This document shows, in pieces, positions 50,450 to 62,581 of a DNA stretch of 64,000 nucleotides; positions within the stretch are counted from its first letter, which is position 1, and each line of letters opens with the position of its first letter. Made by a program: the position numbers and the translations under genes. Under the pieces are notes generated by a model that ran no database searches, was not told where the DNA came from, and saw only the letters and a list, made by a program, of their open reading frames with translations. The stretch covers positions 51,091 to 115,090 of the forward strand of contig NZ_MKVV01000047.1 in the NCBI RefSeq assembly GCF_001899645.1, given 5' to 3'. This stretch comes from Pseudonocardia sp. 73-21. Lineage in GTDB: Bacteria > Actinomycetota > Actinomycetes > Mycobacteriales > Pseudonocardiaceae.

Positions 50450-50609
50450 GGCCTGTCCGACCGATCCATGCCGAGCGAGCGGCGTCCAGGTGGGTGCATC
50501 ACAAGGCGGAGGAGCCGCCGATCCCGGTGTTGGATCGGTGGCGACGACAACGCCGCGAGGTGCCCACCTGGGCGTCGCGCAGCCGGCTGGAGGTCCGTCG
50601 GACAGGCCC
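50449..50609. mobile_element. MITE-like element with 13-base perfect terminal inverted repeats
   Basis: GGGCCTGTCCGAC (50449-50461) is perfectly inverted as GTCGGACAGGCCC (50597-50609), bounding 161 bases. Internally AGGTGGGTGC and GTGCCCACCT form a further imperfect inverted pair, and GATCC..GGATC repeats occur. The sequence has no transposase. No clear target-site duplication is visible. The termini are of the IS5-like GGCCTGTC type. Confidence 0.6.
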
Positions 50610-50611
50610 CA

Positions 50612-50625
50612 GGGCCGGGGGTCCC
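50612..50625. promoter_or_regulatory. DosR-box-like site upstream of the hibernation factor gene
   Basis: GGGCC-GGGG-GTCCC matches the inverted arms of the DosR box (GGGAC-N4-GTCCC) with one arm change and lies about 60 bases before the ATG at 50684, just outside the MITE-like element. Confidence 0.45.
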
Positions 50626-50683
50626 GCGGCGCCCGGGTCTCCCGGCCCTGCCCGGCGGGTGTCCCCGGAGCGAGCATCGGCGC

Positions 50684-51427
50684 ATGACAACCAGCGAGCA
50701 GCACGTGCCGGTCGCCGTCGTCGAGCTGCGGGGCGGGATCGCCCCCGACCTCGCCGACTACGCACGGGAGAAGATGGCGGTCGTGCTGGGCCACACCGGC
50801 CGTGCGGTGCTGCGGGCCCGCGTGCGGGTGCTGCGCCACCACGACCCCGCCCGGGAGCGGCCCGTCGTGGCCACCGCCGACGTCGACCTCGACGGCCGCC
50901 CCGTGCGGGTGCATGTCGCGGCGACGCAGCCGCGGGAGGCCGTGGACCTGCTCGTCGAGCGGCTCGACCACCGTCTGGAACGGGTCATCCGCCATGCCCA
51001 CCGGCCCCGGCCCGAGGCGGCCCGCGGACCGGTGGCACCGGGTGACCCGGAGATCGTGCGGCACCGCTCGCTGAGCGCCACATGCTGCTCGGTGCAGGAC
51101 GCCGCCGCCGAGATGGACGACCTCGGCTACGACTTCCACCTGTTCACCGACGTCGTGAGCGGCCAGGACGCCGTCGTCTACCGCGCCGGCCCGACCGGTC
51201 TGCGCCTCGCGCTCGCGGACGGTGACACCACGGGCCCCTACGGTCCCGAGGTCACCGTCAGCACGCAGGCAGCGCCGGTGCTCGACACCGACGAGGCCGT
51301 GGCGCGGCTGGAGCTGACCGGGTGGCCGTTCGTGTTCTACCTCGACGCCGACCACGGCAGGGCCGCGGTGCTGCACCACCGCCACGACGGCCGCTACGGC
51401 CTCGTCGACCCCGCCCGGACCGGCTGA
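50684..51427 (+). CDS. hpf: Ribosome hibernation promoting factor, long form with two C-terminal domains
   Basis: A 247-residue protein: an N-terminal S30EA-like region (VLRARVRVLRHHDPARERPVVATADVDLDGRPVRVHVAA; YAREKMAVVLGH) and two tandem C-terminal dimerisation domains (HRSLSATCCSVQDAAAEMDDLGYDFHLFTD and APVLDTDEAVARLELTGWPFVFYLDADHGRAAVLHHRHDG). Resembles DosR-regulated mycobacterial hibernation factors (Rv0079/MSMEG_3935 type). It would dimerise and inactivate 70S ribosomes in stasis. Located among dormancy-type genes with a DosR-like box upstream. Confidence 0.85.
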   Translation: MTTSEQHVPVAVVELRGGIAPDLADYAREKMAVVLGHTGRAVLRARVRVLRHHDPARERPVVATADVDLDGRPVRVHVAATQPREAVDLLVERLDHRLERVIRHAHRPRPEAARGPVAPGDPEIVRHRSLSATCCSVQDAAAEMDDLGYDFHLFTDVVSGQDAVVYRAGPTGLRLALADGDTTGPYGPEVTVSTQAAPVLDTDEAVARLELTGWPFVFYLDADHGRAAVLHHRHDGRYGLVDPARTG

Positions 51428-51437
51428 GCGGCGGGGC

Positions 51438-52427
51438 TCACCCCCAGAGCCGGGCCGGGTCCACTCTGGGGGTGACGGCCGGTGGGCCGTCGCCGTGCCC
51501 GACCCGGACGAGGATCTGGGGGTGCACGTCGCGGCCCGCCAGCCGGCCCAGCTCGCGGCGGACGTGGCCGACCTCCACCGGAGCCGAGAGCACCGAGGAC
51601 GCCAGGCCGAGGGCGGTGGCCGTGAGCAGCACGCGCTGCATCGCCTGCCCCGCACGCAGGTGGGCCGTCGGCAGGTCGTGCGGCGTGCTGATCACGAGGA
51701 CGAGCGGGGACGCGTCGAACTCCGGGCCGTCCGGTTCCCCGCCGGGCACCCCGCCGGTGAAGTCGCGCAGCATCCACGCGTCGTTCTCCCCCGGCGGCAG
51801 GCCGCCGGAGCGCGCGGGAACGCCTCGCGGCTCGCCGTCGGCGACGCCGGTCCAGGCCTCCCACTCCTGCAGGAACGCCGGCGAAGCGGACTGGGCCCGG
51901 TGGGCGCGGTCGAGCAGGTCCCGGAGCCGCTCCTGCTCCACCGGATCGGTGACACCGTGCAGCCACGCCCCCTCCCGTTCGGCGGCGCGGCGCAACAGGT
52001 GCCGGTGCAGCGCCGCGACCGGCTCGGGCCGGAACGGCCGCCGGTCGGAGTGCCGTACCGGGATGGCGGCCGCGAGCGCGACGTCCTCCGGGGTGGGGTC
52101 GACCGGCACGCCGGGACGGATCGTCGCCAGCAGCACCGGGTCGGTGCGGTCGGGCAGCAGCTCGACCACCGGTCGCCTCCCCTGCACGGCCAGCGCCAGG
52201 CGCATGTTGAGCAGCCCGGCCCCGCACGACAGGCGCAGCTCGCGCGCGCCCGCGTCGGTGGCGGGCAGCCACCGGCGCATGTCGGACCGCAGCTGCAGGC
52301 CGCGGTCGATGCGCCGCACGCGCCACGGCTGCGTGTTGTGCAGCGACGGGGCGGCGGTGAGCGCCACGAGCAGCTCGGCGGGGTCGAACGGCCCGTCCGT
52401 GGGCAGGGCGGTCGGCGATGCGGACAT
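51438..52427 (-). CDS. Acg-family FMN-binding nitroreductase (paralogue 3)
   Basis: A 329-residue paralogue on the opposite strand: ALTAAPSLHNTQPWRVRR, LSCGAGLLNMRLAL, LTATALGLASSVLSAPVEV, HPQILVRVGHG. It converges on hpf with a 10-base gap. Its promoter region (52428-52584) is shared with the divergent DosR-like regulator and contains a DosR-box-like site, suggesting autoregulated paired control. Confidence 0.87.
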   Translation of the reverse strand: MSASPTALPTDGPFDPAELLVALTAAPSLHNTQPWRVRRIDRGLQLRSDMRRWLPATDAGARELRLSCGAGLLNMRLALAVQGRRPVVELLPDRTDPVLLATIRPGVPVDPTPEDVALAAAIPVRHSDRRPFRPEPVAALHRHLLRRAAEREGAWLHGVTDPVEQERLRDLLDRAHRAQSASPAFLQEWEAWTGVADGEPRGVPARSGGLPPGENDAWMLRDFTGGVPGGEPDGPEFDASPLVLVISTPHDLPTAHLRAGQAMQRVLLTATALGLASSVLSAPVEVGHVRRELGRLAGRDVHPQILVRVGHGDGPPAVTPRVDPARLWG

Positions 52428-52463
52428 GCGACGAGTGTCGGCCGGACGGTCGGGCGGCCGGAA

Positions 52464-52477
52464 GGGCCGGAGGTCCC
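52464..52477. promoter_or_regulatory. DosR-box-like site in the shared nitroreductase/regulator promoter
   Basis: GGGCC-GGAG-GTCCC (52464-52477) has the same form as the site at 50612, and GGTCC-CGC-GGACC overlaps its 3' half. It lies in the 158-base divergent region between paralogue 3 and the DosR-like gene. Confidence 0.45.
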
Positions 52478-52584
52478 GCGGACCCCGCCGAGCGACCGTG
52501 CCGCGGCGGACCAGTGACCTTCGTCCCCCGGTGGGGGGCCGTCCGGCGGCTCCGCGGCCCGTCGATCGGGGGTACCTTCGCTCG

Positions 52585-53235
52585 GTGACCATCTCCGTGT
52601 TCCTGCTCGACGATCACGAGATCGTCCGCCGCGGCATCGCGCAGCTGCTCGAGACCGAGGACGACATCCAGATCGTCGGTGAGGCCGGCACCGCCGCCCA
52701 GGCCATGGCCCGCATCCCCGCGCTGCGCCCCGACGTCGCCATCCTCGACGTCCGGCTGCCCGACGGCGAAGGCATCTCGGTCTGCCGGGACGTCCGCTCC
52801 GCGGTCTCGCCCCCGCCGGCGTGCCTGATGCTCACCTCCTACTCCGACGACGAGGCGCTGTTCGGTGCGATCATGGCCGGCGCGGCCGGCTACCTGCTCA
52901 AACAGGTCGCCGGGGTCGACCTCGTCGGCGCCGTGCGCACCGTCGCCGCCGGTGGATCCCTGCTCGACCCCCGCGCCACCACCACCGTCCTCGCCCGGCT
53001 GCGCGCCGGCGACGCCCCCGTCGACCCCCGCTACGAGTCGCTGAGCCCCCAGGAACGCCGCATCCTCGGCCTCATCGCCGACGGCCTCACCAATCGCCAG
53101 ATCGGCGCCGAGATGTACCTCGCCGAGAAGACGGTCAAGAACTACGTCTCCTCGCTGCTGCACAAGCTCGGCTTCGCCCGCCGCACCGAGGCCGCCGTCT
53201 ACGCCACGGAGCTGCGCCGCGACGGCACCCGGTAG
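52585..53235 (+). CDS. dosR: DosR/DevR-like NarL-family response regulator
   Basis: A 216-residue response regulator. Receiver: FLLDDHEIVRRGIAQLLE acidic pocket, phospho-acceptor Asp55 (AILDVRLPDG), TSYSDDEALF and LLKQVAG (switch Lys). C-terminal LuxR-type helix-turn-helix: LSPQERRILGLIADGLTNRQIGAEMYLAEKTVKNYVSSLLHKLG. Length and sequence match mycobacterial DosR/DevR closely. GTG follows TACCTT by exactly six bases (leaderless). It is next to Acg-like genes and a DosS-like kinase, as in M. tuberculosis, though the kinase here is convergent and separated by a nitroreductase gene. Confidence 0.87.
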   Translation: MTISVFLLDDHEIVRRGIAQLLETEDDIQIVGEAGTAAQAMARIPALRPDVAILDVRLPDGEGISVCRDVRSAVSPPPACLMLTSYSDDEALFGAIMAGAAGYLLKQVAGVDLVGAVRTVAAGGSLLDPRATTTVLARLRAGDAPVDPRYESLSPQERRILGLIADGLTNRQIGAEMYLAEKTVKNYVSSLLHKLGFARRTEAAVYATELRRDGTR

Positions 53236-53334
53236 GTCCATCGGCCCGGCGGCGGCAGGACCGACGGCGGTGGTGGCGGGACCGGCCCGGACGGGAACCT
53301 CGACGGTGCAACCCGACCGCCGAGGAGCCCGCTG

Positions 53335-54297
53335 ATGATCACCGAGACCGTGGACCGCCGGACCGTGCGCAGTGCCCTGGAGCTGGCCTGCCGCGCACCG
53401 TCCGTGCACAACAGCCAGCCGTGGCGGTGGCGGATCGGGGACCGCAGCGTCCACCTGCTCGCCGACCTGCGGCGCTGGCTGCCGGCGACCGACCCCGACG
53501 GCCGCGACCTGGTCCTGAGCTGCGGGGCCGCCCTGCACCACCTGCGCGTCGCACTCGCGGCGTCCGGGCTGCGCGCCACGGTGCACCGGTTGACCGACCC
53601 CGACGAGCCCGACCACCTGGCCGCCGTCGAGCTGGCGCCCGGGGTGGCCCCCGAAGCGGACGTCGCCCTGGCCGCGGCGATCACCCGGCGGCGCAGCGAC
53701 CGTCGTGGCTTCTCCAGCTGGGAGGTGCCCGAGGCGATGCTGGCCGAGCTGACCGCGGTCGCCGCCCACCAGGGTGCGGTGCTGACGCCGGTCACCGACG
53801 GGGCCGCGCTCCGGCGCGCCGTCGCCGCCGCGGCCGCCGCCCAGGACCGGACGCCGGGCTACGCCACCGAGACCACCGTGTGGACCGGACGCCGGACCGG
53901 TGCCGACGGCATCCCGGCCGCGAACCTGCTGCGCGGGCCGGGCGCCGTGACAGGAGGGCGGTTCGCCACCGGCACGATCGACCGCTCGACCGGAGTCCGC
54001 GACGGGGCCCTGCTCGCCGTGCTCGGTACCGCGTCGGACGACACGCTCTCCCAGCTGCGCGCCGGTGAGGCACTGAGTGCCGTGACGCTCCACGCCACGA
54101 CGCTGGGCCTGGCGTCCTGCCCGCTGACCCAGGTCCTCGAGGTCGACGCCACCCGGCGTTCGCTGCGCGACGACGTGCTCGGCGGCGCGATGTCCCCGCA
54201 GGTGGTGCTGCGGCTGGGCTGGGGGCCGCAGGAGGCCCTGCCCCCGACCCCGCGGCGGCGGCTCCAGGACGTGGTCGAGCCCTTCCCCGACCGCTGA
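53335..54297 (+). CDS. Acg-family FMN-binding nitroreductase (paralogue 4)
   Basis: A 320-residue paralogue: LACRAPSVHNSQPWRWRI, LSCGAALHHLRVAL, HATTLGLASCPLTQVLEV, PQVVLRLGWGP. It starts 100 bases after dosR with GAGGAG upstream, so it is probably in the regulator's transcript. It converges with the DosS-like kinase gene eight bases away. Confidence 0.87.
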   Translation: MITETVDRRTVRSALELACRAPSVHNSQPWRWRIGDRSVHLLADLRRWLPATDPDGRDLVLSCGAALHHLRVALAASGLRATVHRLTDPDEPDHLAAVELAPGVAPEADVALAAAITRRRSDRRGFSSWEVPEAMLAELTAVAAHQGAVLTPVTDGAALRRAVAAAAAAQDRTPGYATETTVWTGRRTGADGIPAANLLRGPGAVTGGRFATGTIDRSTGVRDGALLAVLGTASDDTLSQLRAGEALSAVTLHATTLGLASCPLTQVLEVDATRRSLRDDVLGGAMSPQVVLRLGWGPQEALPPTPRRRLQDVVEPFPDR

Positions 54298-54304
54298 GGT
54301 CCCG

Positions 54305-56155
<1,851 letters not shown>

Positions 56156-56198
56156 TCACCGGGGCAAAGCCCAGGTCAGCTGTTGGTCCCGGGTGATC

Positions 56199-56212
56199 GG
56201 GACTCTCGGCCC
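56199..56212. promoter_or_regulatory. DosR-box-like site upstream of cydA
   Basis: GGGACTCTCGGCCC matches 12 of 14 positions of GGGACTTTNGTCCC. It lies 75 bases before the cydA ATG. GGTCCCGGG just upstream adds a partial inverted half-site, and an 18-base GC palindrome (56251-56268) follows. Confidence 0.55.
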
Positions 56213-56286
56213 TGCCGCTGCCGCCATGCGCTGCCGGACGCTCCTCGCAACGGCCGGGGCCCCGGCCGCATGAGCCGGAGGAGCCC

Positions 56287-57714
56287 ATGAACCTCGACCT
56301 CGCACGCTGGCAGTTCGCGATCGTCACCGTGTACCACTTCCTGTTCGTCCCGCTGACGATCGGGCTGTCCGTGCTCGTCGCGGGCATGCAGACGGCCTGG
56401 GTCCGTACCGACGACGACCGCTACCTCCGGATGACGAAGTTCTGGGGCAAGCTGTTCCTGATCAACTTCGCGATGGGCGTGGTCACCGGGATCGTCCAGG
56501 AGTTCCAGTTCGGGATGAACTGGAGCGACTACAGCCGCTTCGTCGGCGACATCTTCGGCGCGCCGCTGGCCATCGAGGGCCTGCTCGCATTCTTCCTGGA
56601 GTCCACGTTCCTCGGACTGTGGATCTTCGGATGGGACCGGCTGCCCAAGCGGCTGCACCTGGCCTGCATCTGGATCGCCTCGATCGGCACGATGCTCTCG
56701 GCCTACTTCATCCTCGCCGCGAACTCGTGGATGCAGCACCCCGTCGGCTCGGTCGTGAACAACGCCCGCGGCCGCGCGGAGCTCACCGACTTCGGGGCCG
56801 TGCTCACCAACTCCACGGCCGTCGGCGCCTTCGCCCACACGATCACCGCGTGCTTCGTCACCGCCGGCATGTTCGTGCTCGCGATCAGCGCCTGGCACCT
56901 CGCCCGTGGGCGGCACACCGCGGGTCACCCGTCGGGCCCGAGCACCGATACCGAGGTGTTCCGGCCGTCGCTGCGCATCGCGCTGGTCACGGTGCTGATC
57001 GCCAGCATCGGCGTCGTGTTCACCGGTGACCTGCAGGCGCGCCTGATGACCCAGCAGCAGCCGATGAAGATGGCCGCCGCCGAGGCGCTCTACGACACCA
57101 CCGCGCCCGCGTCGTTCTCGCTGTTCACGATCGGATCCCTCGACGGGTCGAAGGAGGTCTGGAGCGTCCGCGTGCCCGGCGTGCTGTCGTTCATGGCCAC
57201 CGGCTCGTTCGACGGGAGGGTCGAGGGCGTCAACCAGATCCAGGCGCAGGAGGCCGCGACGTTCGGCGCGGGCGACTACACCCCGCTCATCCCGATGACG
57301 TACTGGACGTTCCGTCTCATGATCGGGTTCGGTATGCTGGCCGGCCTGATCTCGCTGGTCGGCCTGTGGCTCACCCGCAGGCGGGCCGTCCGGCAGGTCC
57401 CGCGCTGGTTCTACCGCGCCGCGTTCGCCGGGCTGTTCCTGCCCTTCGCCGCCAACAGCGTGGGCTGGGTCTTCACCGAGATGGGCCGCCAGCCCTGGAG
57501 CGTCTACGGGGTGCTGCGCACCGCCGACGGCGTCTCGCCCACCGTCGGCGCCGGGACGGTACTGACGTCGCTGATCGTGTTCACGCTGCTCTACGGCGCG
57601 CTCGCGGTGGTCGACGGCGTCCTGATGGTGCGCTACGCCAAGGCCGGCCCTCCCCCGCCCACCCCCGTCGACCCCGTCACCGACGAGCCGCGTCCGCTCG
57701 CCGTCGCGTACTGA
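56287..57714 (+). CDS. cydA: Cytochrome bd ubiquinol/menaquinol oxidase subunit I
   Basis: A 475-residue quinol oxidase subunit with about nine TM helices. The heme b595 ligand His17 (TVYHFLFVPLT), GRQPW motif (EMGRQPW), FGMNWSDYSRFVGDIFGAPLAIEGLLAFFLES and VGSVVNNARGRAEL are typical; the Q-loop is of the short type. High-affinity terminal oxidase for microaerobic respiration. First gene of the cydAB-cydDC-CBS operon, preceded by GGAGGAGCCC at the ATG and a DosR-like site. Confidence 0.94.
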   Translation: MNLDLARWQFAIVTVYHFLFVPLTIGLSVLVAGMQTAWVRTDDDRYLRMTKFWGKLFLINFAMGVVTGIVQEFQFGMNWSDYSRFVGDIFGAPLAIEGLLAFFLESTFLGLWIFGWDRLPKRLHLACIWIASIGTMLSAYFILAANSWMQHPVGSVVNNARGRAELTDFGAVLTNSTAVGAFAHTITACFVTAGMFVLAISAWHLARGRHTAGHPSGPSTDTEVFRPSLRIALVTVLIASIGVVFTGDLQARLMTQQQPMKMAAAEALYDTTAPASFSLFTIGSLDGSKEVWSVRVPGVLSFMATGSFDGRVEGVNQIQAQEAATFGAGDYTPLIPMTYWTFRLMIGFGMLAGLISLVGLWLTRRRAVRQVPRWFYRAAFAGLFLPFAANSVGWVFTEMGRQPWSVYGVLRTADGVSPTVGAGTVLTSLIVFTLLYGALAVVDGVLMVRYAKAGPPPPTPVDPVTDEPRPLAVAY

Positions 57715-57727
57715 AGGAAGCGGCACC

Positions 57728-58764
<1,037 letters not shown>

Positions 58765-58768
<4 letters not shown>

Positions 58769-61700
58769 AGCCGCTCGACCCGCGGTTGCTCCGCCACGCG
58801 TCGGCCGCACGTCGGTTCGTCGGGCTCGCCGCCGCCATTGCCGTCGCCACCGCGGGCCTGGTGCTCGTGCAGGCCCAGCTGCTGGCCGGTGGGATCGACC
58901 GCGCCTTCCTCGGCGGGGCCGGCCTCGCCGACCTGACGCCCCTGCTGGCCGCCCTGCTCGCCGTCGTGGCGGGCCGGGCGGTGCTGGCCTGGGCCGGCGA
59001 GGTCGCCGCCCACCGGGCGTCGGCCGACGTCATCCGGCAGCTGCGGGCCCGGCTCGTCGGCCACGTGCTGCGGCTGGGCCCGCGGCACCGCGGCCTGCCC
59101 CCCACCGCCGAGGTCGCCACGCTCGCCACCCGCGGCCTCGACGGGCTGGAGGGCTACTTCAGCCGCTACCTGCCCGCGTTGCTCGTCGCCGCGGTCGTCC
59201 CGGCCGTCGTCGCCGCGCGGATCCTGGTCGGCGACCTGCTCTCGGGGCTGATCGTCGGGCTCACCGTCCCGCTCATCCCGATCTTCATGATCCTCGTCGG
59301 GATGCACACCGAGCGCTCCACGCAGCGGCAGTGGCGCGCGCTGGCCGTGCTGGGGCACCACTTCCTCGACCTCGTCACCGGTCTGGACGTGCTCGTGGCG
59401 TTCGGGCGCGGGCGGCACCAGTCCTCGCGGCTGCGCGACCTGGCCGAGCAGTACCGGCGGGCCACCATGCGCACGCTGCGGGTGGCGTTCCTGTCCGCGC
59501 TCGTGCTGGAACTGCTCGCGACGCTGTCGGTGGCGCTGATCGCGGTGTCGGTGGGCCTGCGGCTCGTCGAGGGCCGGCTCGACCTGCCCACCGGGCTCGT
59601 CGTACTGATCCTCGCCCCGGAGGTCTACCTGCCGCTGCGCGCCGTCGGTGCCCGCTTCCACGACTCGGCCGAGGGCCTGGCCGCGGCGGCCGAGGTGTTC
59701 GCGGTGCTCGAGACCCCCGAGGCCGGCGGCGGCCACCGCGTGCCCGCCCCGAACCCCGCGCTGCTGCCGCTCCGCCTGGAGGGCGTCGTCGTCGAGGGCC
59801 GCGGGCGCCGGGTGCTCGACGGCCTCGACCTGATCATCGAGCCCGGCCGGGTCCTCGGCGTGCAGGGCCCCAGCGGCGGCGGCAAGTCCACCCTCGTCGA
59901 TCTGCTGCTCGCCCTGCGCACCCCGGACGTCGGGCGGGTCACCGTCGGCGGCGTCGATCTCGCCGACATCGACCGCGACGCCTGGCTGCGCCGCGTCGCC
60001 TGGGTGCCACAGCAGCCCGTGCTGCTGGCGGGCACCGTCGCCGACAACATCCGGCTGGGCCACCCGTTCGCCCCCGCCGACCTGGTGGCGGCGGCCGCCG
60101 CCCTCGCCGCGCTCGACGTGCCCCTCGACACCCCCGTCGGAGAGGGCGGCGCCGGGCTGTCCACCGGCCAGCAGCGCCGCGTGGCGCTCGCCAGGGCCGT
60201 GCTCGCCGACCGGCCCCTGCTGCTGCTCGACGAGCCCACCGAGGGCGTCGACGCCGGCACGGAGGACGCGATCGTCGCCGCGCTGCCCCGCATCGCCGCG
60301 GGCCGCACCGTGGTGCTGGTCAGCCACCGCCCCGACGTGCTCGCCGCGTGCGACCGCGTGCTGACCGTCGGGGTCGCCGTGACGCCCGGGCCCCGGCACC
60401 CCACCCTGGCCGGAGCAACGGCCACATCGACCCCGGCCGCGCCCGCCCACGCCCCCCGGGTGGCGCGGCCGGGCCCGGCCCCCGCCACGGGCCCGGTCGC
60501 CGCCCTGCGCTGGTCGCTCGCCTCGGCCCGCGAGCAGCGCGGACGGCTGACCCTCGCCGTCCTGCTCGGCACGGCCGCCCTCGGCTGCGGCGTCGCCCTG
60601 ACCGCGACGTCGGCCTGGCTGATCTCCGCGGCCGCGCTCGGGCCACCGGTGCTCACGCTGATGGTCGCGATCGTGGCCGTGCGCGCGTTCGGGCTCGGGA
60701 AAGGCGTGCTGCGCTACGCCGAGCGGCTCGTCTCCCACGACGCCGCGCTCCGCGCCGGGGCCGCGCTGCGCGCCCGGATCTGGGACGAGCTCGTGCGCAT
60801 CGGCCCGGCCGGCACCGCCCGGCTGCGCCGCGGCGAGCTGCTCTCGCGGCTCGTCGGCGACGTCGACGCCCAGCAGGACCTGCTGATCCGGGCCGCCGTC
60901 CCGGCCGCGTCCGCCGCCGTCGTCGGGGCGCTGGCCGTCACCGGGCTGTGGCTGCTGCTGCCCGCCGCCGGTGCCGTCGTGCTGGCCGGGCTGGTCGCCG
61001 CCGGTGTCGTGGCCCCGGCCGCCACCCTGTGGGCGGCGCACCGCTCCGAACGCCGCACCGCCGCCGCCCGCGGGGACGTGCTGGCCCGCACCGTCGAGAT
61101 CCTCGACGCGGCGCCGGACCTGATCGTCTTCGGTGCGGCATCGCACTACCGCGACCGGCTCGCCGCCGCCGACCGCTCCCTCGCGGCACTGCTGCGCCGG
61201 GCCGCCACCGCCCGCGGGCTCGGCAGCGGCATCGGGGTGCTCGCCGTCGGCGCCACCTCCGTGCTGGCCGCGGCCGTCGGGATCGCGGCCCTGCGCACCG
61301 GGATGCTGCCCGGTCCGGCGCTCGCCGTGCTGGCGCTGACGCCGCTCGCGCTCGGCGACGTCCTCGTCGGCCTGCCCGACGCCGCCGTCCGCCTGCTCAC
61401 CGCCGTCCCGGCCGCGCAGCGGCTCGCCGACCTCGGGTCCGTGCCCGCCACCGTCGCCGATCCCGCCCGTCCGGCCGGCGTGGCTCCCCCGTCGCGCCTC
61501 ACCGCCGAGGGGCTCGCCGTGCGCTGGCCCGGCGCCGGGCGCGACGCCGTCCGCGACGTCGACCTGGTGCTGGCCGCCGGCACCCGCCTCGCCGTGACCG
61601 GACCGTCCGGGTCGGGCAAGTCCACCGTCGTCGCCGCCCTGCTGCGCACGCTGGAGCCCACGGCCGGCACCGTCCACGCCGACGGGCGCGACGTGCACGA

Positions 61701-62160
61701 GCTCACCGGGGACGAGGTCCGCGGCGGCATCGCCTGGTGCGGGGCCCACACCCACCTGTTCGACAGCACCCTGCGGGCCAACCTGCGGCTCGCCGCCCCC
61801 GCCTCCGACGACGCCGCTCTCGTCGCCGCGCTGGACCGGGCCCAGCTCGGGAGCTGGCTCGACGGCCTCCCGGACGGCCTCGACACGCCGCTCGGCGAGC
61901 ACGGCGGGCCCGTCTCCGGCGGTGAACGCCAGCGCCTCGGGATCGCCCGCGCGCTGCTGGCCGACCGGCCCGTCCTCGTCCTGGACGAACCCACCGCGCA
62001 CCTCGACCCGGCGACGTCGGACGCGCTGGCGTCCGAGCTGCTCACCGTCACCGCGGGCCGCACCGCGCTGATCGTCACCCACCGCCCCGACCAGACACCC
62101 GGTCTGCCGGCGCTGCGGCTCGGGGCCCCCGCCGCCCGGCCGATGGAGGTGACCGCGTGA
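58765..62160 (+). CDS. cydDC: Fused CydD-CydC ABC transporter for cytochrome bd assembly
   Basis: A 1131-residue fusion of the two half-transporters that export thiols (cysteine/glutathione) needed for cytochrome bd maturation. Half 1: six TM helices to ~330, Walker A GPSGGGKST, signature region LSTGQQRRVALARA, Walker B LLLLDEPTEGVD. Half 2: TM region from ~560, Walker A GPSGSGKST, signature VSGGERQRLGIARA, Walker B VLVLDEPTAHLD. The first signature reads STGQQ instead of SGGQ, which may lower its ATPase role. The fusion of CydD and CydC is common in actinobacteria. Last of the cyd genes before a coupled CBS protein. Confidence 0.93.
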
Positions 62161-62567
62161 CCGACCACGAGGTGCGGCTGGCCGCACGTCCCGAGACCGC
62201 CGACGACGACCCGCTGGTCCGGACCCTGATGACCCGCCGCCTCCTGGGCATCGTGTCCGGGGCGCCGATCCCGGTCGCGCTGCAGCTGATGGCCGACGGG
62301 GTGGTCCGGCACCTGCCGGTGATGGACGGTGACCGCTGCGTGGCACTGGTCGGGGAGACCGACCTGCTGAAGAGCCTGGTCCGGCGCGCGCTCACCGTCG
62401 CGGACGTGTGCCGCCCCGCGCCCGCCGTCCGTCCCGGCGACCGGCGGTCCACCGCGGCGCAGGTCATGGCGGCCGCCGCGACCGACGCCGTCGTGGTCGT
62501 CGACGGGGACCGGCTGGTCGGGATCGTCACCGCGACCGACCTCGTCCGGTCGCTGGCCGCGCGCTGA
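62157..62567 (+). CDS. CBS-domain pair protein (HRP1/Rv2626c-like)
   Basis: A 136-residue soluble protein with two CBS motifs: VALQLMADGVVRHLPVMDGDRCVALVGETDLLKSL and AAQVMAAAATDAVVVVDGDRLVGIVTATDLVRSL. CBS pairs bind adenosine nucleotides. It resembles hypoxic response protein 1 (Rv2626c), a DosR-regulon member, in size and domain order. GTG 62157 overlaps the CydDC stop (GTGA), so it is translationally coupled to the cytochrome bd assembly transporter, a combination that suggests a nucleotide-state sensor for bd function (inference). Confidence 0.83.
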   Translation: MTDHEVRLAARPETADDDPLVRTLMTRRLLGIVSGAPIPVALQLMADGVVRHLPVMDGDRCVALVGETDLLKSLVRRALTVADVCRPAPAVRPGDRRSTAAQVMAAAATDAVVVVDGDRLVGIVTATDLVRSLAAR

Positions 62568-62581
62568 CCGGATCGCCGGGC

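Noticed and set aside
53278..53291. DosR-like box before nitroreductase 4 (GGGACCGGCCC)
   Set aside because: Only one arm is present and the spacing to the second does not fit; the gene is more likely transcribed from the dosR promoter.
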